NCBI GenBank assembly: GCA_905221605.1
Contig: CAJNDS010002557.1
Span: 817,169 to 881,168 of the forward strand
Length of the DNA stretch: 64,000 nucleotides
Source of the DNA: Symbiodinium natans
Lineage: Eukaryota; Sar; Dinophyceae; Suessiales; Symbiodiniaceae
Direction: 5' to 3'
Part shown: one piece after another, positions 43,516 through 53,945 of the stretch
Layout: the number at the start of each line of letters is the position of its first letter
How positions within the stretch are numbered: position 1 is the stretch's first letter
Made by a program: the position numbers and the translations under genes
Notes under the pieces: model-generated
Told to the model about the DNA's origin: nothing
The model's database searches: none
Seen by the model: only the letters and a program-made list of their open reading frames with translations

Positions 43516-46500
43516 GCGTCTTGGCATAATGTAGAAGCAAGTCTCCTTCGGTGTGCTCATCCACGAAGTCTCCCCTGAAACTTTGTGCATAGGCAGACCT
43601 CCCTGCTGAACGACACTGTCATAAAGTACTATGTGGCGTGGTGCTCCAGGGACGTTCGCAGGCGAGCTGGCTTCTGCACGACAGATGGCTGCTTCATCTT
43701 CCAGAAAGCGGACGGTCTGGTGGCGGCTCGGAAGTCGCCTGAAACCAATCTTTATGTCCTCCTGCCGCATCGAATCCTGGATCCGGTTTCGTCAGAGATC
43801 AAGGACAGGGTCGAAAAATTCTGGAAGACAACATATTGGAACAATGCCGACGCCTTCCGAGTCTGCATGGCTTCCTTGACTTTGGCCTTGCATGGGGAGA
43901 ACGTTGACCGCGCGTTCTGGGGAATAGGATCTGGAGGGGTCGGGCAGAGTCTACAGACTGCTCACTTGGAAGCCTTACTGGGCAACTACCACGCCTGTCT
44001 CGACATGAATATCTACTACGTCGACGAGGCAAGGCACGTTCTCCTAATCTCACGATGAAGAGGTCTTGAGGTTTCGTCAGTGGCATGTGTTCGCAGCAGT
44101 CGATACTCCCTGTCGAACGATTGGCAGGAAATGCGAAAGCAAGCCGCTCGTCTCGTCGGCAAGATTGTCGTCACCGGGCAGGAGACTGTGCAAGGATCTC
44201 GCAAGTCCATGCGGGAAGACATCTACAAAAAGCACATCTCCGCGGACAAGGTGCCCGAACGACTTCCGTACGCCATCGACACAGCCCTCGTGGAGCTGCG
44301 TGGATGGAAGCGTTTCGAGATGAACGCTTATCCCAGGCTTCTCGTCAAATCGGCTTTCCATCTGTAACTGTTATTTGCCTCCTGGGCTTTCTTCTGAGCT
44401 TCTTATATGTTGTTTCTTCCCTGGTTCCTCGTTCCTGGAGGTTTGTCGGCGTGACGGAAGAGAACCTGCCGTCCATTTTCCGCAGGACGGCCGTGTGCCG
44501 TTACAAGGCCACCTTCGTTGAGCCAAGCAAAATTCTTGCTCGAGAAGAGGCAGCGGCAGAGAGGGGCATTTTTGCAAGGGACCCAACTCTCAAGGACGCC
44601 TTGCGAGATAATCCAGCTTGCGTGGTGACGCTCCGTTCTGTCTGCAACTATGCGCGACAGAACTCTGCGGCTGCGTGCCGTGAGACGCTGGAAAATTATG
44701 CCGTGCATGGTGGTGATGGAGGCCTGACGCGGCTTGCTGTGCGCACGAGCTGTGGTCTAGCCGTGGAGGAAAAAGATGCGGCAGATCACGTGGAGGATGT
44801 TTTGGCCGCTCCAGAGCCACCGGTACCCGTGGACGAGGTGCAACGTGCGAAGGAGGCGCGTTTACGCGAGCACAATCAATACGTGAAGGACATCAAGGAG
44901 TGGCTGGTGCAGGAACACAAGGACTTCTTCACTGCGGCCCAAGTGCGATCTGCCAAAGCAAGCGCTTCTTTCAGTTTCAGTCGGAAGGATGCAGACACCG
45001 TCCTCGAAAAACTCGCTGAGGATGGGCATCTCCTCTCCGAGTCCACTGTCTTGCCGAAGGCTGGACTTACCACCATTTATCTGCCTCGTATTCCGGCGAA
45101 GAAAGCCCTGGGGGACGTCATCACTTTGGATCCAGATGACAGGTTGATCTTAAGCTGACGGAAAACGGAAGCGACGGGAAGCTTGGTGAGGACTTGGCGC
45201 GCAGAGCGGAACAGGAAGGCGAGCTATTCGAGGAAATCAAGAGCTTGGCGGAATCAGGAGAAGTAGATGCAGACGGGTTGGTGACTGTGCAAAGGCAGTA
45301 CTTCTATCCTAGACAGGTGAGATCGCGTAGGATCGCGAAACAAAGAGGAGCCCAGACATGCTCGCGCCTTGCACGCGCCATCTGCTGTCCCCACGGCAGG
45401 GACGTCGACGTGCGTGCAAGCATGTTCACCGTGGTTGTGCAACTTGTGGAAGCACTCAGTGTGCCGGATATGGATATTTCTGCATGGCGTGCCGTGGCTG
45501 CTGACCGCCAGAAAGTCTGCGTGGAAAGATTGAGCTGCTCCGAAGCAGAGGGCAAGCAACTCTTGCTGGAGATTGCGAATGGAGCAGCTGTGAGTCAGGC
45601 GTCGCGGCTGCAAGGGGGTGCCGCGACTTTCCTCCAGCAACTTTCAGATGAAAGTCGGGAACTGCGATGGCTGGCATGCTCTCAGCTGCCAGCCTTGTAC
45701 AAGGAGCAAAGGAACCAAAAGTCCAACTGGCCAGAATCCACAGTCTTCGCGTACTGGTGGACAGCAGCGGAGGACTACGTTCTTCAGCACATACTCCACG
45801 GTGTGCAAAGACATTATTTGCCAGGCCACATCTCCTGCCACTTCGACGGTGTTCTCCTATCACAATCCCTCATGCGAGCAGTTGAGGAGAAGGTCGAAGA
45901 AGACATCCTCAAGTACCTCCAGGAACAGGTGTCGCGCGGCACTCCCTTTCAGATCAAGCTGAAAGACAAGACGGTTTCGTCTTTTCAGGATGCTTTGAAA
46001 AAAGCGTTCCAGAACATCTCCGACATCGCTTGCTTCGGAGAATTCACAGATCTCTTGAAAGCAATTCCCAACTCCATCCCCGCGGCCTTGGTGTTTGTGG
46101 GCTTTGATCTGCGCCGTGTGGTCTCCGTCTTGCAAGCGGAGTCGCCAGCTAACACGGCTGCGGACAGACGCAAGGTTCGGCAGTATTCGGATTGGCATGG
46201 CGTCGACACCAAGTACTTGCTTCCTGCTGGCAAACTGGGAGAGCTCCGGCAGAAAAATTGCATTCTGCACATAGAGCTCCCAGATGAATCCCATTGTATG
46301 GGCATCCAGGTGTTTGCGGACAATGCCATTACAGTTTGCTGCCAAGGCAAAAGCTTTCAGACAACGTGGCGTGCCCTTATACAGGTGACCGAAGCTTTCG
46401 TGGGGAGCACAGAGACTATGCTTTTCGAGGTAGTCGACAAAGATCCGGAGCTAGACGATGCGGATGTGGGCCTACTAGATCTCCTTGCAGGGTCGTCCTC

Positions 46501-48639
46501 GACTCCGTCTGCGCCGCTAAGCAGAGCCAGTCGGAAGCGGCCATCGGCAAGCGTGAGTGCAGAGCCAGCAGAGGCTCCCCAGAACGAGGGAGAGGTAGCT
46601 GTCGGCGACGAACTGAAGACGCTGATGCGGCAGGAAGTGGAAGAAGCCCTGGGGCTTGTGGAGTCCCAAGGGAACAGCACTTTCACTGTCGCCGTTTGCC
46701 CTTGCTGTCCGTGGAGACGCTTCAACAAAAGAGCTCATTTGCGGCAGCATCTGGTTTCGCAGCACACTGCGGCCAAGCGCTATTGTCCATCTGGTACAAA
46801 ACAGCTTCGCATTGCTGCTGCCCTTTACGACCATGATGCGGTCGCAGGCACGACTATCCAGACAGGCTTTCTTTCCCGCTCTGCAGCAATCATGCGAGCT
46901 GATGTGAAACCTCCTGTGCCTACGACCATTGTCTCCATCGACAAGACAGTCAGGTACGTCTTCGATGCCGACGGTCCTATAATCATGGCTCTGCATTCCG
47001 TGAAGAAGAGAAACGACTTGCGACGTGTTGGAAATCTCTACTACACCTATGCCTTTGCGTGCGCTTTCCTACAGGCCGCAGCTACAGGGAATGCCTCTCT
47101 GCAGCGAATTTACTCTGTAATGGTGGGCGCCTGCACGCGACATCGAGGTCAGCTTTCGTCCTTGCTGCCTCGCGCCACAAACGGATTTTGGACAAATGTT
47201 CTGGAAGATCTCATGCAGGCGCCGCCTGTTCAACAGTTCCGCGACGGTCTCCTGGATGAGTGCAGAGAGCATAACGAGTTTCGGTACCTGAGCGTCGACG
47301 CAACTTTCAAGATTAACTTGAAGGTCATCGGTCAGGCGGACTTCCACTCGTCCCAGTCTTCCCGGGACAATGCTCCTATTCCGGAAGCCGAGGCAGGGTA
47401 CCGGACACTGACCTGTCGCGGCCGGACAGGCGCTGCTGTGCTCATCCGGGTCGTGCGCTCAGAGAAAGCCGTGGTGTTGGCGGAGACTCTAGCAAAAACA
47501 CTTCCCCTACAGCAGCGGTCGCAAGTACTCCATGTAGCTTCCGATTCTCCGTCTGCGGAAATGTTCCGCGTTCTGCAAGGAGTTCTGCCGCGCCTTGCCA
47601 GCATTGCCCTGGATGCCATGCATATCGTCATGGTATATCAACAAAACATGAACAATAAGAAGACACAGGGCTCCCGCTGGCTCGCTGTCCTCATGGACAA
47701 GTTTCGGAAAAGAGACCCAGTGCGCTCAGCGGCTTCTTGGGGAAGACTCTACACAGGGGACTCGCTGCCGCCATCGCGTGCCGACGTCAGATCCATGCGG
47801 GAGCGCTTAGAGAATCCGGACATGTCTGCCCAGGAGGCGTACGACCATCTCAAAGGCGTGGACCCAGATCAGCCGTGGCTGACTGAGGTGGATTTCCTCC
47901 AAGCACTGCTTGCTCTTCTTTCAATCTTCTACGACGAGGTGCAGAAGGTTACATTTTCCGGAGTCACACTGCATCGTCTCATCATCAATGTTGCGTCGCC
48001 GGCAAAAGTCCAGTGGCTCTTGAATGACACACGATATCGCCACTCAGTCGACCGGGAGTCCTTGGTTCTGTTGCCAAGTGGCACCACTTCCAACGAGAGC
48101 CTCCATCATGAACTGAATCACTGGTTCCGCGAAACCGAGACTTGGCTGCAGTGGCCACGTGCAACTTGGTCAATCGGTGTCTGCGTGTGAGACTTGCGCG
48201 TCAATCTCAGGCCGCGCTGCACAAGGCAACGTTGATCATGAAGCTTGATTTCTTTCAGTTCGTGAAACTATTCTCTCACAATCAGGCCATGTACAGACCT
48301 ATGCAAAGGCAGGCGGGCCAGTCGGAAGTGATTAGACGAGCCGTCAAGGCTAACGTCAAGGTGATGCTGCCTCGTCGTGCATGGACAGCGTGGTGTAAGG
48401 ACCTAACTGTTGTCGGAGCTGCGCCGGCTAGAGCTCCACTGCAGGTCCTGAAAGAGGGACAGGCGGTGCGTCGAGCTATCCGGGAAAAGGAGAATACGTC
48501 TGGATCCAGGCCTGCTGCCAAGCGAAGGAAAGCGGCAGCGCCTCCTTTACCCAAAAGCCTTCCCACAAGGCGAACCCCTTTCCGGCTGCGGAATAGCAGC
48601 CCAGTAATCCGGCCGGGAAGGAAGTTCAAGAAGATTTAG
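39518..48639 (+). CDS. Giant mobile-element polyprotein (F-box, nuclease, helicase, polymerase, transposase)
   Basis: Six exons join into one open frame of 2,904 codons: 39518-43515, 43593-44028, 44128-44363, 44441-45059, 45143-48136 and 48211-48639. The introns are 77, 99, 77, 83 and 74 nt, with donors GC, GC, GT, GC and GA and acceptors AG|G. Every junction keeps phase, and the domains on the two sides fit together. Order: F-box and beta-sandwich twice, Cys-rich zinc region, PD-(D/E)XK nuclease, D5-like region and SF3-type helicase, winged helix, family-A-like polymerase palm, C2H2 finger, DDE transposase, basic tail. The start at 39518 (GTG) is only the edge of the open frame; the true start is upstream. 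No translation start or promoter is evident. The protein may be cut into parts after translation; that is inference. Confidence 0.6.
43593..44028 (+). CDS. Exon: SF3/D5-type helicase, Walker A and B
   Basis: The first base completes a Leu codon. The exon contains the nucleotide-binding loop GIGSGGVGQSLQ (43921-43956) and ends NIYYVDE, the Walker B acidic pair, immediately before a GC donor. In the loop the usual Lys of GxxxxGK[ST] is Gln (codon at 43945-43947). The region before the loop (FWKTTYWNNADAFRVCMASL) fits the helical lead-in of SF3 helicases. The intact frame argues that the Gln is either tolerated or a family trait. Confidence 0.6.
44128..44363 (+). CDS. Exon: helicase core after Walker B
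   Basis: The exon begins EMRKQAARLVGKIVVTGQE straight after the VDE of the previous exon, then has DIYKKHISADKVPERLPYAI and GWKRFEMN. This restores a continuous SF3-like core that is broken in the unspliced sequence by stops. It ends CT|GTAACTG (phase 2). The 77-nt intron that follows is pyrimidine-rich. Confidence 0.6.
44441..45059 (+). CDS. Exon: helicase C-terminal part and winged helix
   Basis: The exon starts FVGVTEENLPSIFRR, which follows the core as the sensor/arginine-finger region would. After a charged linker a winged-helix-like segment is seen (KEWLVQEHKDFFTAAQV, then DADTVLEKLAEDGHL), a common C-terminal DNA-binding unit of replicative helicases. The donor is CCGAAG|GCTGG in phase 0; without splicing the frame ends at 45158. 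Confidence 0.55.
45143..48136 (+). CDS. Exon: family-A-like polymerase palm, C2H2 finger and DDE transposase
   Basis: Residue numbers count from codon 45194. Polymerase-like part: RIAKQRGAQTCSRLARA then DVDV (Asp70, Asp72) as motif A; EGKQLLLEIANGAA (Lys121, Gly130) as motif B; SCHFDGVLLS (His216, Asp218) as motif C. This order fits family-A-related polymerases of the TV-Pol kind. A long unassigned middle follows (230-490). The C2H2 finger is CPCCPWRRF to HLRQHLVSQH (502-524). The transposase core has YLSVDATFK (Asp702), VASDSPSAEMFRVLQG (Asp784), ALDAMHIVMV (Asp807, His810) and TTSNESLHHELNHW (Glu968), a layout like MULE-type RNase-H-fold transposases. No stop or frameshift occurs in 998 codons. 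Confidence 0.6.
48211..48639 (+). CDS. Exon: transposase C-terminal helices and basic tail
   Basis: After a 74-nt GA-AG|G intron (48137-48210) the frame continues AALHKATLIMKLDFFQFVK, which follows the Glu-containing helix as expected. The end is rich in Lys and Arg (PAAKRRKAAAPPLPK), a likely nuclear signal, and stops at 48637-48639. Confidence 0.5.
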   Translation, partial: AALHKATLIMKLDFFQFVKLFSHNQAMYRPMQRQAGQSEVIRRAVKANVKVMLPRRAWTAWCKDLTVVGAAPARAPLQVLKEGQAVRRAIREKENTSGSRPAAKRRKAAAPPLPKSLPTRRTPFRLRNSSPVIRPGRKFKKI

Positions 48640-48905
48640 AGTTTCGTCTTTTCATTGACAACGCCCCGTACTCTATCCAGCCGATGACTGCCCGACAATT
48701 TCAGACTTGCTGCTGCTGCTCGCGAGACCGTCCTGGAAAAAGTGGCGCGGGAAACTCGCCGTGGTCAGACGTGTCACGCTGGCAGAAAAGTTGTCTGTGC
48801 CGCCTGCGCCCACGTACGTCCACACGTGGCCGAGTCACGCTTGTCTCTGATCCGGACAGGCTGTCGGTGGCTGGCGTCCTGCATCTCGGCTGCAGGAAGA
48901 ACAAA
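48600..48905 (+). pseudogene. Coding remnant downstream in shifted frames
   Basis: Past the stop, a frame from about 48600 reads EDLEFRLFIDNAPYSIQPM, and a third frame from about 48705 reads RETVLEKVARETRRGQTC followed by a Cys/His-rich stretch (VVCAACAHVRPH), ending TAA near 48905. They join smoothly if two single-base shifts are allowed. Either the original transposase was longer and has decayed at its 3' end, or a downstream exon set exists. Confidence 0.35.
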
Positions 48906-49128
48906 TTAACCCCAGCTGCAACAAATCGATGTTGTCTCAGTGGCTTGCTAAAGGTACGGGGCCCAATGTGTGCTTTTCTTTCTGAAGTATCAGCAACACC
49001 TTTTGGCCAGCCGTGTCAGGTGGTTGCGGAGTTATTACAGCTTAAGCTGGATCAGCTAGCGCAGTTTGACTCCCGATATGGCCACATGGAAGACCTTGGG
49101 TCAAGTTTGACTCGTGACAAAGACATAA

Positions 49129-49592
49129 GCTCACACATAAGCAAGTCTGGCAAGGCCAAGCCTCCATCCCCTTTAGACTGCTAGCGCAGGAGGACTCCAC
49201 GCCTTTCGAATTATTGTGCTTCATTTATGGTCGGGTGGATTAATTGCTCCGCTGCGCAGGCCATGCTACGTCCAAATGTTCGCGACTTCGCGACTTCGCG
49301 ACTTCGCAACATGTTCATGTACGTCTCGGTACGTGGAAACTCTACTCCTACCCATGCAGACATAAGACGGGCATACATGGGCAGGAGTAGCGTTTCCTCC
49401 TACCAAGACATGAACATGTTGCGGAGTCGCGGACTCACGAACGCGTGGACTAAACATAGCCTGCGCAGCGGAGCAATTACTCCACCTGGCCAGAAATGAC
49501 GCACTATAGTTCAAAAGCTGCGGAGTGCTAGGAGTCTATAAAGTCTAAAGGGGATGACGGCTTGGCCTTCCCATACTTGCTTACGTGTGAGC
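49129..49592. repeat. Long fold-back (inverted repeat) sequence
   Basis: The first half (from CTCACACATAAGCAAGT to CTACTCCTACCCATG) is the reverse complement, with about 20% mismatch, of the second half (from CATGGGCAGGAGTAG to ACTTGCTTACGTGTGAG). The centre is near 49365 with a loop of about 20 bases. The left arm carries an extra tandem CGACTTCG. It lies about 500 bases after the giant gene and could be its terminal structure or a separate fold-back transposon. Confidence 0.8.
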
Positions 49593-49639
49593 ATTTCTAT
49601 GTGATCCGAATTCGTTCTTCTAGCGCAGTTGTGGTTTCC

Positions 49640-50412
49640 ACTTCTGCTTGCCAGGGTCTCCTGTCATCATGCGTTTGCAAGCGGGACAGAAAGCATGCTT
49701 TGCTTCCAGGGCACAGGCACCGTAATGGCGTGGCGTCGTGTTATGGTCTTTGTTCCAGACAGGGACGTCGTCCGCGTGGCCTCATTTGTCTTGCTTCCGG
49801 GACACAGGCAGCGTCATGGCGTGGCTAGAGGCATTGATGGCATCTCTGCCAAGTGTCAGGTAGCAGTGTGCTGTGGTCAGTGTGCTTTGAGGAGTCGCGC
49901 AGTCACGAACATGTGGACTTGACATAGCCTGCGGAGCGAAGCAATTACTTCACCCGGCCAGAAATGAAGCACTAAAGTTCGAAAGCTGTGGAGTTCTCCT
50001 GTGCCAGGACTCTAAAGAGGATGAGGGCTTAGCCTTCCCATACTTGCCTAGGTGTGAGCGTATGTGTATGTGGTCGGAAAGAGAACTTGCGCAATTCGCC
50101 CTTTTAGCGCAGTTGTGATTTCCACTGCCGCTTGCCAGGGTTTGCTCTCATCACACGTTTGCAAAGGGGACAGAAAGCATGCTTGGCTTCCGAGGCACAG
50201 GCACCGTATTGGCGTGGCGTCATGCTGTGGTCTTTGTTCCAGACAGGGACGTCGTCCGCGTGGCTTGCTTCCCTAGCATAGCCTGCGCAGCGGAGCAACT
50301 ACTCCACCCGGCCAGAAATGAAGCACTATAGTTCGACAGGTGCGGAGTTCTCCTGCGCTAGGAGTCTAAAGGGGATGTCTTTGTCGTGTGTCAAACTTGA
50401 CCAAAGTCCTGA
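49640..50412 (+). repeat. Second cluster of the 269-bp satellite mixed with fold-back arms
   Basis: The unit from the 32.7-35.3 kb array recurs at 49640-49890 and 50133-50275 in direct orientation. Between and after them, right-arm sequence of the fold-back (CATAGCCTGCGCAGCGGAGC) recurs at 49895-50059 and 50275-50376. At the end, GTGTCAAACTTGACCAAAG (near 50390) is the inverted partner of GGTCAAGTTTGACTCGTGAC at 49099. So an outer inverted pair (about 49092-49125 and 50377-50412) encloses the cluster. Confidence 0.75.
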
Positions 50413-50592
50413 ACGTGCAGTTTGCAGGTAATGGTCCGGACATTATTAATTGGGAGTAAGACACTACCTTTGGCAGTTCTTGCGACAAGTGGCATTTATT
50501 TCGGATAATGGTGCAAGGCAAGAAGTTCGTGAGACTTGCTGATGGAAACGCTTCTGGCGTTGTTTTCTTTCTTTTTCCAGAAACCTGGCGAT

Positions 50593-50682
50593 AAAGAAAA
50601 AGAGACAGAGATAGAGACGGGAAGAGAGAAAGAGAGATGGAGAGAGAGAGAGAGAGAGAGACAGAGAGAGACAGAGAGAGAG

Positions 50683-50716
<34 letters not shown>

Positions 50717-50875
50717 GGCGTGGGCGCGCGGGCTCTCCGGGGTTCCTCCAGCCCCGAGAGAGAGAGAGAGTGAGAGAGAATGAGAGAGAGTGAGAGAGAG
50801 TGAGAGATAGTGAGAGAGAGTGAGACAGAGTGAGAGAGAGTGAGAGAGAGAGCAGAGGCGATAGAGATATAGAGA
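50593..50875. repeat. GA microsatellite
   Basis: GA runs with GAGT and GACA interruptions, split by about 50 unique GC-rich bases at 50713-50760. Its frames are not genes. Confidence 0.9.
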
Positions 50876-51164
50876 GATTTAGAGGGGTTTGAAACAAAAG
50901 TTAAATAAAGAACGTAAAGTTGGAAGATGAAGAGAAGGTTAAAGGAATAAACGGAAGAACTACAAAGAAAGATGCTTCATGAGGCAGAAAGGGATTGACA
51001 TTACTGAAAGATACAGAGAAGAGAGCAGAGGATCTTACATGTTCGTCTTATCTGGTTCTTATCCCTGAGGCCACCATAGTACGACTGACGTGACATCAGT
51101 ACAGACGTGTTTGGCAAGAAGAAAACCCGAGTGCCAGCTTCCAAATAAACCCTATTTAAGCCAC

Positions 51165-53945
51165 CCACCCCCCCCCCCCCCCCCCCACTACCCTAAACCC
51201 GAAGCCCTAAACCCTAAACCCTAAAACCCCAAACCCTAAACCCCAAACCCGAAGCCCTAAACCCTAAAACCCTAAATCCCAAAGCCCTAAACCCCAAAGC
51301 CCGAAACCCTCTGATGGCGGCTTGCGATTCAATTCCGCGCTCAAGAGATTCAGCCGAGAGCTTAGCTGGTTTTCCTCCGTAGACGTGGTGGTTTATCTCA
51401 GTGTTGGGCCCTTCGTCGTTCGTACTACTCAAACCTAAGCCCGATAAACCCGATAAACCCTGTAAACCCTGTAAGCCCTCGAAACCCTCTAAACCCTACA
51501 AGCCCTACAACCCCATAAACCCTGTAAACCCTCTAAACCCTCTAAACCCTATAAACCCTATGAGCCCTATAAACTTATTATAAACCCCATAAAGCCTGTA
51601 AACCCTGCAAATCCTCTAAACCCTGTAAACCCTGTAAACCCGTAAAACCCTTTATACCCAAACCCACCTTCAGGGACAGTGTTTCTAGGCTTTAAGGGTT
51701 TCAACCCCCCGGCCTTGCACCCGAAACCGGCACAATGCCCACAAGCCCTGAGCCTTCAGCCCTTTTAAGAGGAGGCTTTCGTCGGGAGTTCGTGATGCGC
51801 CCGGAGGGCTACGGCAGCACAGTGAGCCCGATGGAGGAGTGCTGCTTCCCGCCTTCCCGGGCTGGGGGTGTAGAGTTTCTCCGGTTTGTGAGATCGGGCT
51901 TAGGATTTAGGGACACAGGGTTTAACAGGGCTCAAGATACCCAAAAACTGTCCAGAGAGAGATGGAACAGAAAAAGACGGAAAGAAACGAAGAGACAGCG
52001 GCTTTAGTGACACCTTCAGCTACCCAAAGCCTCTTACCTACCACACTTAGCCGGAGTTCTTGGCTTTGTTTGCGGCTGAAGGCCTCAAGAGCCCGCACTC
52101 CGAGCCCTTCTCAAGCTGCAAAATGAGCGGTCTTGGATGCCCTGAACTGAACCCTAAACCTTAAACCCTAAACCCTAAACCCTAAGCCCTACACCCTAAA
52201 CCCTAAACCCTAAAGCCCTAAACCCTAAACCCTACCTTCCCCCCCCCCCCTCTAAGCATCCGTAAGTGTCTTGGAAGCCGCGAGGCGACGTCGCCCAATG
52301 CCCAGCGGGCGCAGTATGCGAGTCGACCTCTGGTTCCTGAGCTGCTGCGAGCACCTCGGCAGAGCTGACAAAACTTTCAGGGAGTTTTAGGGTTTAGGGT
52401 GTAGGGGTTTGGGGTTTAGGGTTTAGGGTGTAGGGTTTGGGGTTTAGGGTTTAGGGTTTGGGGCTTAGGGTTGAGGGTTTAAGGCCTAGGGTTGAGGGCT
52501 TAGGGTTTTAGGCGTTACAGCCCCGGCCGCAAGAAGCAACGAATCCCTGAGCTCTTGTAGCCTTCGCGTTCGAACTGTACTGTCCTGAAAAAGCGACCTT
52601 TTGCCACCCACAACCTCTTAAGCCCCCAACCTTTTTTGCATCCTGGCAACCCGAAGAACCAAGAACCATCAGGGCTGTGTAGTCAAAACTTACAGGAAGC
52701 CAGGCTTCGGGGGCTCTTGATTCCTGAGGTCTTCTACACAAGGCTTCAGGCAAGGGTGTTCAAACTATATTCCCCTCAGGAATTATTTTAGTTTTGATTA
52801 TTTAAAACCCAAGAGGATGATGTTTTTATTAAGCTTCTAAGAGGAGTTTAGCAAACAGGTGAGCAAGTTGAAATCCCAGACGTAGCAGCGGCTTAGGCTG
52901 GCAGAATCCCTACAAACTCTCGCAGCCGAAGGCCTTAGCCGCAATGAGGCCGGCCCCAACCCGGCCCCAAACCACCTCAACCCACAGCCCCCAAACCCCC
53001 CCGTGACCCCTTTAAACCCTAAACCCTAAAGCCTAAACCTTAATCCCTAAGCCCTAAGCTCTTGAGCCCGAAATCCGTTCAGCCAGGTGCAGCAGGGCGT
53101 CGAGTGCGAAGACGACGTCGTCGGGCTCGACCCACGTCTCGTGTCACCGCTGCTGCCCCTGGGTGTGAAGTGGGCGTCATGGGGGTTTAGGGTTTAGGGT
53201 TTAGGGTTTAGGGTTTAGGGTTTAGGGTTTAGGGTTTAGGGTTTAGGGCGTCATGGCGGCTTCTAAGGAGTTGGTTGAGGGCCTCAGTTCCAGGTTGAAG
53301 GCCGTCTCACGCTTCCTCCCTTTCGTGCTCTCCCTTCCCCTCTCTCTGTCGTTTTTCCTGTTTGCTTGTTTCTCTCTCTCATGTTTGTTATATTGTTTTT
53401 CTTCTCTCTCTCTCTCTGTTTTTTGTCACTCTCCGTCTTCCGTACAGTAGCCTAGCGTTGTGCCTACTCTTCTTCGCGCTTGGGGATGCTAGGTTCCTTT
53501 GTAGCGCGCTTCCGTCAAGACCGCGAGTCTAAGGCCCTTCTACAAACCGACGTACCTGCTTCCGGCGAAGGCCTTTTGCTTGTTAAGGTGCTGGAGGTGT
53601 AGCGCGCTGGCAGTGGTGGGATGGTTTAGGTAGAGTATAATGGCTTGGAGACAATAAATATTTTGCAATGAAGATTACAAAACACTGGAGTAAATATTAA
53701 AATCGATATGGCAAGTTTTGCAACACCTAATTACAAATCTTGCCCTCATGCTGAGGCTTTTTTGCAGTGGAGGAGCTTACATGGTAGCTTGTGTATGAGG
53801 ACTAAAGTTCTGAGGGTGCTAGTTCAGCCCTATTGCCGTCCACACTCGCCCTAAACCTTAGCCAGCTCCCTCTTAGTCCTAAACCCTAAACCCTAAACCC
53901 TAAAGCCTAAACCCTAAAACCTTTTGGTCTCGTCCTTCCCTGGAG
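51165..53945. other. Telomere-like repeats upstream of the transporter gene
   Basis: Islands lie at 51190-51305 and 51424-51650 (CCCTGTAAA variants), 52145-52226, 52386-52515 and 53184-53248 (nine TTTAGGG units). A C18 run lies near 51171. Short plus-strand frames near 51770-51890, 53078-53170 and 53253-53310 (MAASKELVEGLSSRLKAVSR) could be 5' exons of the transporter, but none is recognisable. Confidence 0.5.

Noticed and set aside
39839-43770. Minus-strand and alternative-frame open frames of 60-210 codons across the giant gene
   Set aside because: They are shadows in GC-rich coding sequence; none shows a family motif, while the plus frame has a full set of domain motifs.
44085-44440. The N-terminal part of the 357-codon frame at 44085-45158 as protein
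   Set aside because: Up to 44440 this frame overlaps the helicase exon in another frame and then an intron; only 44441-45059 is used after splicing.
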